Positions 55,836 through 63,361 of a stretch of DNA of 64,000 bases are shown here, piece by piece. Each line of letters begins with the position of its first letter. Within the stretch, counting starts at the first letter, position 1. The notes beneath the pieces are model-generated. The model saw nothing but the letters and a program-made list of their open reading frames with translations, had not been told where the DNA came from and searched no databases. Origin of the DNA: Micromonospora matsumotoense (GTDB lineage Bacteria; Actinomycetota; Actinomycetes; Mycobacteriales; Micromonosporaceae); NCBI RefSeq assembly GCF_900091525.1, contig NZ_FMCU01000003.1, forward strand, positions 186,001-250,000. The letters are read 5' to 3'. A program made the position numbers and the translations under genes.

Positions 55836-55976
55836 CGCCGCACCCTTCTGGAGTTGGTGCCGGGACGCTACCGACCACTACCGACACTTTCCGGCGGGAA
55901 ACTCCGTCCGGCCACCGGGATAGCTGCGACGAGCTGGGGCGTCTGTATCTGTGACAGCCAACATCGGGGAGGGCGG

Positions 55977-56486
55977 GTGGACGAGGACGACCGGGCCCGA
56001 CTGGCCGATTTCGTGGCCAGCCGGACGCCGGCCCTGATGCGGGTCGCGTACCTGCTCACCGGGGACCGGCACGCCGCCGAGGACCTGTTCCAGTCGGCGC
56101 TGGCCAGGACCATTCCGAGGTGGCGCGAACTGCGGCACACCGACCCGGAGGGTTACCTGCGCGCGGTCATGTACCGGGAGCAGGTGAGCTGGTGGCGGCG
56201 ACTGCGCCGGTACCGGGAGACGTTGCTCACCGGCGCCGACGAACGGGCCGGTCCCGATCCGAGCGGCGGCACCGACGTACGGCTGGCGATGCGGACCGCG
56301 CTGCGGGCGCTGCCGGCGGCCCAGCGCACGGTCGTGGTCCTGCGCTACTACGAGGACCTGACCGAGACCCAGGTGGCCGCCGCGCTCGGCTGCTCGGTCG
56401 GCACCGTACGCAGCCGCACCCACCGGGCCGTGGCCCGGCTGCGGCAACTCCTGCCGGACATCGAACTGCTGGAGGTACGGCGGTGA
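55977..56486 (+). CDS. SigE-family RNA polymerase sigma factor (ECF)
   Basis: 169-aa ECF sigma factor of the actinobacterial SigE/SACE subfamily. Region 2: FVASRTPALMRVAYLLTGDRHAAEDLFQSALAR with IPRWRELRHTDPEGYLRAVM and WWRRLRRYRE. Region 4: LRALPAAQRTVVVLRYYEDLTETQVAAALGCSVGTVRSRTHRAVARL (YYEDLTETQVAAAL and GCSVGTVRSR). GTG 55977 after GGGGAGGG. It overlaps the next gene (GTGA), the usual arrangement for a sigma factor and its regulator. Confidence 0.93.
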   Translation: MDEDDRARLADFVASRTPALMRVAYLLTGDRHAAEDLFQSALARTIPRWRELRHTDPEGYLRAVMYREQVSWWRRLRRYRETLLTGADERAGPDPSGGTDVRLAMRTALRALPAAQRTVVVLRYYEDLTETQVAAALGCSVGTVRSRTHRAVARLRQLLPDIELLEVRR

Positions 56487-57064
56487 CCACGCCCTTCGAG
56501 AACCTCATCCGCGCCACCCTCACCGACCTTGCCGAGGAGGCACCGACAGTGCACGACCAATTGCCCCGGGCCGAACACCGGGCCCGGACCCGACGCCGCG
56601 CCACGGTGACGATGAGCGCGGTGGGCGCCCTCGCCGCCGTGCTGATCGCCGCCCCGATCGCGATGGCCGCCAGCGGTGGCCGGGACGCCCCGCCCGCCGT
56701 GCCGGCCTCGACGCCGAGTGGCCCGCCGGCCGCGCCGGCCCCCGCGCCGGCCCGGACCGCACCGCCCGCCGACCCGGCCCCCCTGACCGGCCGGACCGCC
56801 GCGCCCGAGCCACCGGTCCTGCCCCTTCCGGCGGCACCCGGGGCACCCGTTCCGGCCCAGACCGCGCCGCCCCTCGACCAGCCCCGGACCGGCAATCCGG
56901 CCGCACCGGCCCCCGCCGTCACCGCACCCCCGGTCGACCGGCCCCGAACCGGCCGGACGGCCGCACCGGCCCCCGCCGTCACCGCACCCCCCGTCGACCA
57001 GCCCCGAACCGGCAGGATCGCCGCACCGGCACCGGCGGCGCCGGCAGGAGCGCCCGGGCGCTGA
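56483..57064 (+). CDS. membrane protein with Pro/Ala-rich repeat tail, partner of the sigma factor
   Basis: 193 aa. Cytosolic N-terminus (TPFENLIRATLTDLAEEAPTVH, then basic HRARTRRR), one membrane helix (VGALAAVLIAAPIAMAA) and an extracytoplasmic Pro/Ala/Thr-rich tail of about 125 residues, partly from a 60-bp repeat. No zinc-binding anti-sigma motif HxxxCxxC is present. Topology and the GTGA overlap suggest an anti-sigma-like regulator, but the N-terminus is short and the role is inferred from position only. Confidence 0.75.
   Translation: MTTPFENLIRATLTDLAEEAPTVHDQLPRAEHRARTRRRATVTMSAVGALAAVLIAAPIAMAASGGRDAPPAVPASTPSGPPAAPAPAPARTAPPADPAPLTGRTAAPEPPVLPLPAAPGAPVPAQTAPPLDQPRTGNPAAPAPAVTAPPVDRPRTGRTAAPAPAVTAPPVDQPRTGRIAAPAPAAPAGAPGR
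56863..57030 (+). repeat. 60-bp in-frame tandem repeat
   Basis: Full units begin at 56903 and 56963, with partial units before 56903 and after 57023. Each encodes a 20-residue pattern near APAPAVTAPPVDRPRTGRTA. The sequence is purely Pro/Ala/Thr-rich and sits in the extracytoplasmic tail. Confidence 0.85.
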
Positions 57065-57069
57065 CGCCC

Positions 57070-57119
57070 AGCGACCGCCCCCGGGCCGGCCATGCACTGT
57101 CGGCCCGGGGGCGGTCGCT
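57070..57119. terminator. strong hairpin with downstream repeats of its 3' arm
   Basis: AGCGACCGCCCCCGGGCCG (57070-57088) pairs perfectly over 19 bp with 57101-57119. The 3' arm sequence CTGTCGGCCCGGGGG then recurs at about 57136 and 57177 in longer direct repeats beginning CCACTGACCTGTCGG. The remaining sequence to 57293 is non-coding. Confidence 0.8.
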
Positions 57120-57293
57120 GCGCCGGCCACTGACCTGTCGGCCCGGGGGCGGGCAGCCATCGGGCCAACCACTGACCTGTCGGCCCGGGGCGGTCGCCAG
57201 CGTCCGGGCGGGTTGCCGGTCCCCGGGGGTCGTCCCCGGAAAGCGGCACACTGAGGTCCGATTTCCGCGAGCCACCGCCGCTGAGCTGCGGGC

Positions 57294-58970
57294 ATGATCG
57301 GTGGCGTGGAGTTGGACTTCGAACGGTGCTACCGGGCCGTGGACAGCCGTGACCAGCGGTTCGACGGCTGGTTCTACACCGGCGTCACGTCGACCGGGAT
57401 CTACTGCCGGCCGTCCTGCCCGGCGATGACGCCGAAACGACGCAACGTCCGGTTCTTCGCGTCGGCAGCCGCCGCGCAGGGGGCCGGGCTGCGGGCCTGT
57501 CGCCGGTGCCGGCCGGACGCCGCGCCCGGCTCGCCGCAGTGGGACGTCCGCGCCGACGTGGTGGGCCGGGCCATGCGGCTGATCGCCGACGGGGTGGTCG
57601 ACCGGGACGGCGTGCCGGGGCTGGCCGCCCGACTGGGCTACACCGAACGGCACCTGCACCGGATGCTCCGGGCGGAGCTGGGGGCCGGCCCGTTGGCGCT
57701 GGCCCGGGCGCAACGCGCACAGACCGCCCGGACGCTGATCGAGACCACCGGGCTGGGCCTGGCGGAGGTGGCGTTCGCGGCAGGTTTCGGCAGCGTGCGG
57801 CAGTTCAACGACACGGTCCGCGAGGTGTACGGGACCGTGCCGTCCCAGCTGCGCACCGCGCGGGGCGGCCGGCCGGCACCGGGCGGGGCGGGCACGATCA
57901 CGCTCCGGTTGGCGTACCGGCCGCCGTTGCACGCCACCGCGCTGCTGGACTACCTGGCCGCCCGGGTGCTGCCCGGCGTGGAGGACGTGGTCGACGGGAC
58001 GTACCGCCGGGGGTTGCGGCTGCCGCACGGCCCGGCGGAGATCGCGCTCACTCCGGTCGCCGGATACGTCGCGGCGACGCTGAGGCTGGCCGACCTGCGC
58101 GACCTGGCCCCGGCGGTGGCCCGCTGCCGTCGCCTGTTCGACCTGGACGCCGACCCGGAGGCGGTCGACCAGACGCTGGCCGCCGACCCGGCCCTCGCCG
58201 GGATCGTCGCCGCCGAACCCGGCGTCCGCCTCCCCCGTGCGGTCGACGGTTTCGAGCTGGCCCTGCGCGCGATCATCGGCCAACAGATCTCCCTCCGCGC
58301 CGCCACCACCACCCTCACCCGCCTCCTCCACCACCCCCGCACCCCCTCCCCTCCCCCCGCCCCCTGCCCTCCCCCCACCGACCGCCCCGGCTCCGGTGAT
58401 CAAGAGGTTTGCGTCACGGAGAGCGCTTCCCGGCGTCCCAAACCTCTTGATCACCGCGGCGAACCCGGAGCGCACGGCGGACACGGAGCGCACGGCGGAC
58501 ACGGAGCGCACGGCGGACACGGAGCACGCGGCGGACACGGAGCACGCGGCGCGCGTGGAGAGGGCGGTGGGGTGGGGGGTGCGTGGGGGGTGGTGCGGGG
58601 GTTTCCGGGGGCGGAGGAGGTGTTGGGGTTGCCGGATGCGGCGTTCGGGATGCCGGTCGCGCGGCGGGAGACGATCCGGACGCTGGCCCGGGCGGTCGCC
58701 GCCGGGGAGGTCGACCTGGAACCCGGCGGGGACCGGACGGAGACCGTACGGCGGTTGACCGCGCTGCCCGGGATCGGCCCGTGGACGGCCGGCTACCTGG
58801 CCATGCGCGCCCTCGGCGACCCGGACGTGCTGCTCCCCACCGACCTCGCGGTACGCCGGGGCGCCGCCGCCCTCGGCCTGCCCCACACCCCCACCACCCT
58901 CGACGCGTACGCGGACCGCTGGCGGCCCTGGCGGTCGTACGCGGCGATCAGACTCTGGAGAGCGGCATGA
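57294..58970 (+). CDS. AdaA-AlkA fusion: methylphosphotriester-sensing activator and 3-methyladenine DNA glycosylase
   Basis: 558-aa fusion. Ada-type zinc domain: FDGWFYTGVTSTGIYCRPSC and GLRACRRCRPD supply the four Cys; the first takes methyl from DNA phosphotriesters. AraC-type HTH: GLAARLGYTERHLHRML and GLAEVAFAAGFGSVRQFND. AlkA part: VEDVVDGTYRRGL, FELALRAIIGQQISLRAATTTLTRL, then after an insertion VLGLPDAAFGMP, the HhH LPGIGPWTAGYLAMRALGD and catalytic Asp in LLPTDLAVRR. The insertion (residues about 343-435) is encoded by C-rich DNA, palindromic repeat A and an 18-bp tandem repeat, all in frame. Whether the glycosylase still folds is uncertain. It overlaps ogt (ATGA). Confidence 0.9.
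   Translation: MIGGVELDFERCYRAVDSRDQRFDGWFYTGVTSTGIYCRPSCPAMTPKRRNVRFFASAAAAQGAGLRACRRCRPDAAPGSPQWDVRADVVGRAMRLIADGVVDRDGVPGLAARLGYTERHLHRMLRAELGAGPLALARAQRAQTARTLIETTGLGLAEVAFAAGFGSVRQFNDTVREVYGTVPSQLRTARGGRPAPGGAGTITLRLAYRPPLHATALLDYLAARVLPGVEDVVDGTYRRGLRLPHGPAEIALTPVAGYVAATLRLADLRDLAPAVARCRRLFDLDADPEAVDQTLAADPALAGIVAAEPGVRLPRAVDGFELALRAIIGQQISLRAATTTLTRLLHHPRTPSPPPAPCPPPTDRPGSGDQEVCVTESASRRPKPLDHRGEPGAHGGHGAHGGHGAHGGHGARGGHGARGARGEGGGVGGAWGVVRGFPGAEEVLGLPDAAFGMPVARRETIRTLARAVAAGEVDLEPGGDRTETVRRLTALPGIGPWTAGYLAMRALGDPDVLLPTDLAVRRGAAALGLPHTPTTLDAYADRWRPWRSYAAIRLWRAA
58395..58455. repeat. palindromic repeat family A, copy 2, inside a coding region
   Basis: 61 bp from GGTGATCAAGAGGTTTG to CAAACCTCTTGATCACC. 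Its reverse complement aligns without gaps to 9341-9401 (53 of 61 identical). It encodes about residues 367-388 of the AdaA-AlkA protein with no stop codon. The arms would form a long hairpin in the mRNA. Confidence 0.9.
58467..58556 (+). repeat. 18-bp in-frame tandem repeat, five units
   Basis: Units of GGAGCGCACGGCGGACAC at 58467, 58485 and 58503, then variant units (GGAGCACGCGGCGGACAC) at 58521 and 58539. They encode (GAHGGH)n then (GARGGH). Directly downstream of palindromic repeat A copy 2, within the glycosylase insertion. Confidence 0.9.
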
Positions 58971-59479
58971 CGACCATCGACACCACCACCATGGACACCC
59001 CGACCGGCCCGCTCAGTGTGCTGGTCGGCCCGGACGGCGCGATCCGGGCCGCCGGGTTCACCGCCGACCCGGAGAGCCTGCTGCCGCTGGTGCACCCGAG
59101 CCTGCGCGGCCCGCTGCGGCAGCACGCCGACCTCGGTCCGGTGACCGCCGCCGTCCACGCCTATCTCGCCGGTGAGCTGACCGCGATCGACGAGGTGCCG
59201 GTGACCCAGCACAGCGGTGGGGCGTTCCAGAGCCACGCCTGGATCGTGCTGCGGGACGTCAAGCCCGGCGAGCCGATCACCTACACCGGGTACGCCGCGC
59301 TGGCCGGTCGGCCCGCCGCGGTCCGGGCAGCCGCCGCCGCCTGTGCCCGCAACGCGGTCGCCCTCTTCGTCCCCTGCCACCGGGTGCTGCGCACCGACGG
59401 GACCCTCGGCGGCTACCGGTACGGGTTGGCGGTGAAGCAGTGGTTGCTCGGTCATGAGCGCGGGCTGACGGCAACCTGA
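58967..59479 (+). CDS. ogt: methylated-DNA-[protein]-cysteine S-methyltransferase
   Basis: 170-aa suicide repair protein removing O6-alkyl groups from guanine. Active-site Cys in FVPCHRVLRTDGTLGGY, followed by GLAVKQWLLGHERG; the helix-turn-helix region GEPITYTGYAALAGRPAAVRAAAAACARN includes the arginine finger and precedes the PCHR motif. The N-terminal fold MDTPTGPLSVLVGPDGAIRAAGF is normal. ATG 58967 overlaps the adaA-alkA stop (ATGA), so translation is coupled and induction by the Ada domain is expected. Confidence 0.95.
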   Translation: MTTIDTTTMDTPTGPLSVLVGPDGAIRAAGFTADPESLLPLVHPSLRGPLRQHADLGPVTAAVHAYLAGELTAIDEVPVTQHSGGAFQSHAWIVLRDVKPGEPITYTGYAALAGRPAAVRAAAAACARNAVALFVPCHRVLRTDGTLGGYRYGLAVKQWLLGHERGLTAT

Positions 59480-59516
59480 CAGCGGCATCGACGCCGTTCG
59501 ACGCTACCGTCGGGTA

Positions 59517-61325
59517 GTGCCTGCGCAGTGCGACGGCGACCCGGCCACCCCGAGGGCGGACGGCCGGGTCCGGTCGCTGCGCAACCTCTGGCGGCTGCGC
59601 CGCTACCTGCGCCCGTACGCCGCCGCGTACGTGCTGCTGTTGCTGGCCGCGCTGGCCGCCACCGGGGCCGGTCTCGCCGTACCGCTAGTGGTGCAGCGGG
59701 TGGTGGACGGGCCGATCGCCCGGCACGACGAGGCCGGGCTGCTCCGACTCGGCGGGCTGGCCCTGCTGCTCGGGCTCGTCGAGGCGGTGCTGATCTTCAT
59801 CCGGCGGTGGAGCCAGTCCTCCTCCTCGGTCGGCATGGAGGCGACCATCCGCGCCGACCTCTACGCCCACCTGCAACGCCTGCCGGCCGGCTTCCACGAC
59901 CGCTGGCAGTCCGGGCAGCTGCTGTCCCGGGCCATCAGCGACCTGTCGGTGCTACGCCGGTTCCTCTCCTTCGGGCTGCTCTTCCTGGTGCTCAACATGG
60001 TCACCTACGTCGCCGTGGTGATCCTCCTGCTCCGGTTGCACGGGCCGCTGGGGCTGCTGGTGGCGGCCAGCGCGGTGCCGCTGTTCCTGATCAGCCGCCG
60101 GTTCGGCCGGAACTACCACGCCGCGTCCCGAAGGATGCAGGACCAGCAGGGCGACGTGGCCACCCTGGTCGAGGAGACCGCGCAGGGGCTGCGCACCATG
60201 AAGGCGTACGGGCGGGGGCCGGAGTTGGCCGACCGGTTCGCCGGGCGGGCCCGCGCGCTGCACGACACAGGCGTCGGCAAGGGCGTCCTGCTGGCCGGCG
60301 CCTCGGCGCTGTTCGACCTGGTGCCCAACCTGACCCTGGGGGTGACGCTGGTCGGCGGCGCGACCCTGGTCGCCCGGGACGCGTTGACCATCGGCGAGCT
60401 GGTCGCGTTCGTCAGCCTCCAGCTCATGCTGATCTGGCCGGTGCAGTCGCTCGGCTGGATCATCGCCAACGGGCAGGAGGCGGCGACCGCCGCCGACCGC
60501 ATCCAGGAGGTGCTGGACACCCCGCCGTCCATCGTGGATGCCCCGGGTGCCGTGCCGTTGGCCCGGTCGGCGGTCCGCGGCCGGCTCCGCTTCGAGGGGG
60601 TGTCGTTCCGCTACCCGGGAAGCGCCGAACCGGTGCTGCGGGAGATCGAGCTGACCGTCGAGCCGGGCGAGACGCTGGCCCTGGTCGGGGCGACCGGCTG
60701 CGGCAAGAGCACCCTGCTCTCCCTGGTCCCCCGGCTCTACGACGTGACCGGCGGCCGGATCACCCTGGACGGGCACGACCTGCGCGAGGTACGCCTGGAC
60801 GCGCTGCGCCGGTTGGTCGGGGTGGCCTTCGAGGAGCCGACCCTGTTCTCCATGTCGATCTGGGAGAACCTCACCCTGGGCTGCCCGGACGCCGACGCCG
60901 ACCAGGTCCGGGCCGCGTTGGCGCTGGCCCAGGCCGACTTCGCGTACGACCTGCCGTGGGGGTTGGCGACCCGGGTGGGTGAGCAGGGCCTGTCGCTCTC
61001 CGGCGGGCAGCGGCAACGGTTGGCGCTGGCCCGGGCGGTGCTCGGCCGGCCGAAGCTGCTGGTCCTCGACGACCCGCTCTCCGCCCTGGACGTACAGACC
61101 GAGGCGCTGGTCGAGGCGGCGTTGCGCCGGGTGCTGCGGGACACCACCGCGCTGCTGGTGGTGCACCGGCCGTCGACCGTCGCGCTGGCCGACCGGGTGG
61201 CCCTGCTCGACGGGGGTCGGATCACCGCCGTCGGCCGGCACTCCGAACTGCTGGCCACGGTGCCGGCGTACCGGGCGGTGCTCGCCGCCGAACCCTCGCC
61301 GACGCCGGGCCTGGTGCGCTCGTGA
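59517..61325 (+). CDS. ABC exporter half-transporter, degenerate-site subunit
   Basis: 602-aa MDR-type half-transporter: six membrane helices (first YVLLLLAALAATGAGLAVPL), then the ATPase. Walker A GATGCGKST, position of the Q-loop reads AFEEPTLF (Glu for Gln), signature LSLSGGQRQRLALARA, Walker B LLVLDDPLSALD with Asp replacing the catalytic Glu, H-loop VVHRPSTVA. The changes mark the degenerate half of a heterodimeric exporter. GTG 59517 is 6 nt from TACCGT, without Shine-Dalgarno. It overlaps the next gene (GTGA). Confidence 0.93.
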   Translation: MPAQCDGDPATPRADGRVRSLRNLWRLRRYLRPYAAAYVLLLLAALAATGAGLAVPLVVQRVVDGPIARHDEAGLLRLGGLALLLGLVEAVLIFIRRWSQSSSSVGMEATIRADLYAHLQRLPAGFHDRWQSGQLLSRAISDLSVLRRFLSFGLLFLVLNMVTYVAVVILLLRLHGPLGLLVAASAVPLFLISRRFGRNYHAASRRMQDQQGDVATLVEETAQGLRTMKAYGRGPELADRFAGRARALHDTGVGKGVLLAGASALFDLVPNLTLGVTLVGGATLVARDALTIGELVAFVSLQLMLIWPVQSLGWIIANGQEAATAADRIQEVLDTPPSIVDAPGAVPLARSAVRGRLRFEGVSFRYPGSAEPVLREIELTVEPGETLALVGATGCGKSTLLSLVPRLYDVTGGRITLDGHDLREVRLDALRRLVGVAFEEPTLFSMSIWENLTLGCPDADADQVRAALALAQADFAYDLPWGLATRVGEQGLSLSGGQRQRLALARAVLGRPKLLVLDDPLSALDVQTEALVEAALRRVLRDTTALLVVHRPSTVALADRVALLDGGRITAVGRHSELLATVPAYRAVLAAEPSPTPGLVRS

Positions 61326-63214
61326 GCCGCCCGCCCCGACAGCACCCCCCGACCGGGGGCGACGGCCGGCCCGCCGCCGAGTTGTCCCACTGGCGGGGAC
61401 TGGCCACCGACCCGGACGCCGACCGCAGCCGCGCCGAGGACGACTCGCCCGAGGCGGTGGCCCGGCTGCGCGGGCGGAGCCGGGCGCTGCTGCGGGACCT
61501 GCTCCGCCCGCACCGCAGGCCACTCGGCGCGGCGGTGGCCCTGCTGCTCGTCCAGAACACCGCCGCGATGGCCGGGCCGTACCTGGTCATGCTCGGCATC
61601 GACCGGGCGGTGCCGCCGCTGCGGGCCGGCGACCCGGGTCCGCTGGCGGCCGTCGCGGGCGCGTTCGCCGTCGCGGCCGTCACCGAGTACGCCGCCCGGC
61701 GCAGCTACCTCACCCGCTCCACCCGGATCGGCCAGGCCGTCCTGCTCCAACTCCGCCAGCGGGTGTACGGCCACCTGCTGACCCTCTCGGTCGGTTTCCA
61801 CGAGCGCTACACCTCTGGTCGGGTGGTGTCCCGGCTCACCAGCGACGTGGACTCCATCGCCGAACTGGTCGACGGGGGGATCGACACCCTGGCCGCCGCC
61901 GCGTTGTCGGTGCTGTCGGTCGCCGCCATCCTGCTCTGGCTGGACCTGCCGCTGGCGGCGGTGACCCTGCTGGCGTTCCCCTTCCTGTTCTGGCTGTCCC
62001 GCTGGTTCGCCCGCGCCTCGGCACAGGCCTACCGGCACAGCCGGGAGGCGGTGGCCCTGGTGATCGTCCACTTCGTGGAGTCGCTGCGCGGCATCCGCGC
62101 GGTGCAGGCGTTCCGCCGCGAACCGCGCAACCAGCAGATCTTCGTGACGGTCAACGACGAGTACCGGCGGACCAGCCAGCACGGCTTCCGGCTGATCGCC
62201 ACGTACTCGCCGGCGATCAAGGTGATCGGCAACGTCACCGTGGCGCTGGTGCTCGGGTACGGCGGTTGGCGGGTGCTGGGCGGCCACACCGACGTGGGGG
62301 TGCTCGCCGCGTTCCTGCTCTACCTGCGCCGGTTCTTCGAGCCGATGCAGGAGCTGAGCCAGTTCTACAACTCCCTCCAGTCGGCGACCGCCGCCCTGGA
62401 GAAGCTCGCCGGGGTGCTGGACGAGCAGCCCGGGGTGCCCGAGCCGGCGTCGCCGGTGCCGTTGCCGGCCGGGCCGGGCCGGGGTGCGGTGACGTTCCGT
62501 GCGGTGTCCTTCGGCTACCGGCCGCAGACACCGATCCTGACCGGGCTGGGCCTGGCCGTGCCGGCCGGGCAGACGGTGGCCCTGATCGGCCCGACCGGTG
62601 CCGGCAAGTCGACGGTGGCGAAGCTGCTCGCCCGCTTCCACGACCCGGACGACGGCACGGTCGAGCTGGACGGCGTCGACCTGCGGGCGCTGTCCGACGC
62701 GGAGCTGCGGCGCGCCGTGGTGCTGGTGACCCAGGAGAACCATCTGTTCGGCGGCTCGGTGGCGGAGAACATCCGGTTCGGCAGGCCGGACGCCACCGAC
62801 GCGGCGGTGCAGGCGGCGGCGCGGGCGATCGGCGCGCACGACTTCATCGCCGCCCTGCCCGACGGGTACGCCACCGAGGTGCACCGGCGCGGCGGCCGGC
62901 TCTCCGCCGGGCAGCGGCAACTCGTCGCGTTCGCCCGCGCGTTCCTGGCCGACCCCCGGGTGCTGATCCTGGACGAGGCGACGTCGTCGCTGGACGTGCC
63001 GACCGAGCGGTTGGTGCAGCGGGCGCTGGCCACCGTGCTGCGGGACCGCACCGCGCTGGTGATCGCGCACCGGCTCTCCACAGTGGAGACCGCCGACCGG
63101 GTGCTGGTCGTCGACTCCGGACGGATCGTCGAGGACGGCTCACCGGCCCGGCTCGCCACCACCGGCGGCCGGTACGCCGCACTGCACCGGCAGTGGCGCG
63201 ATTCGCTGATCTGA
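61322..63214 (+). CDS. ABC exporter half-transporter, canonical-site subunit
   Basis: 630-aa half-transporter. A roughly 60-residue charged N-terminus (LATDPDADRSRAEDDS) precedes six membrane helices. Walker A GPTGAGKST, Q-loop VLVTQENHLFGG, signature LSAGQRQLVAFARAF (Ala instead of the first Gly), Walker B VLILDEATSSLD with intact catalytic Glu, H-loop VIAHRLSTVE. Together with the preceding subunit it resembles TM287/288-type heterodimers. The substrate (drug, lipid or peptide) is unknown. GTG start overlaps the upstream stop. Confidence 0.94.
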   Translation: MSRPPRQHPPTGGDGRPAAELSHWRGLATDPDADRSRAEDDSPEAVARLRGRSRALLRDLLRPHRRPLGAAVALLLVQNTAAMAGPYLVMLGIDRAVPPLRAGDPGPLAAVAGAFAVAAVTEYAARRSYLTRSTRIGQAVLLQLRQRVYGHLLTLSVGFHERYTSGRVVSRLTSDVDSIAELVDGGIDTLAAAALSVLSVAAILLWLDLPLAAVTLLAFPFLFWLSRWFARASAQAYRHSREAVALVIVHFVESLRGIRAVQAFRREPRNQQIFVTVNDEYRRTSQHGFRLIATYSPAIKVIGNVTVALVLGYGGWRVLGGHTDVGVLAAFLLYLRRFFEPMQELSQFYNSLQSATAALEKLAGVLDEQPGVPEPASPVPLPAGPGRGAVTFRAVSFGYRPQTPILTGLGLAVPAGQTVALIGPTGAGKSTVAKLLARFHDPDDGTVELDGVDLRALSDAELRRAVVLVTQENHLFGGSVAENIRFGRPDATDAAVQAAARAIGAHDFIAALPDGYATEVHRRGGRLSAGQRQLVAFARAFLADPRVLILDEATSSLDVPTERLVQRALATVLRDRTALVIAHRLSTVETADRVLVVDSGRIVEDGSPARLATTGGRYAALHRQWRDSLI

Positions 63215-63276
63215 CCTCGGCCGTCCGGGGCGGCCGGTGGTGCACGGGACGGCTAGACTCTCTGCGCATTGATGGG

Positions 63277-63325
63277 CCCCGCCGCCCGCCCGACCGCTCC
63301 GACCGGTCGGGCGGGCGCGGCGGGG
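63277..63325. terminator. large hairpin between the ABC exporter and the secreted peptidase gene
   Basis: CCCCGCCGCCCGCCCGACC pairs with GGTCGGGCGGGCGCGGCGGGG (19 pairs with a 2-nt bulge), loop about 9 nt. It could end the exporter transcript. It is also only 37 bp before the next GTG and downstream of a possible -10 TAGACT (63253-63258), so it might lie in that gene's 5' leader. Confidence 0.6.
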
Positions 63326-63361
63326 TCGATCGCATCGCCGGCATACGGGGGAGGGCGCGGC

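Noticed and set aside
58467..58556. CRISPR-like array in the adaA-alkA gene
   Set aside because: Period is 18 bp, in frame, without spacers, encoding a GAHGGH repeat.
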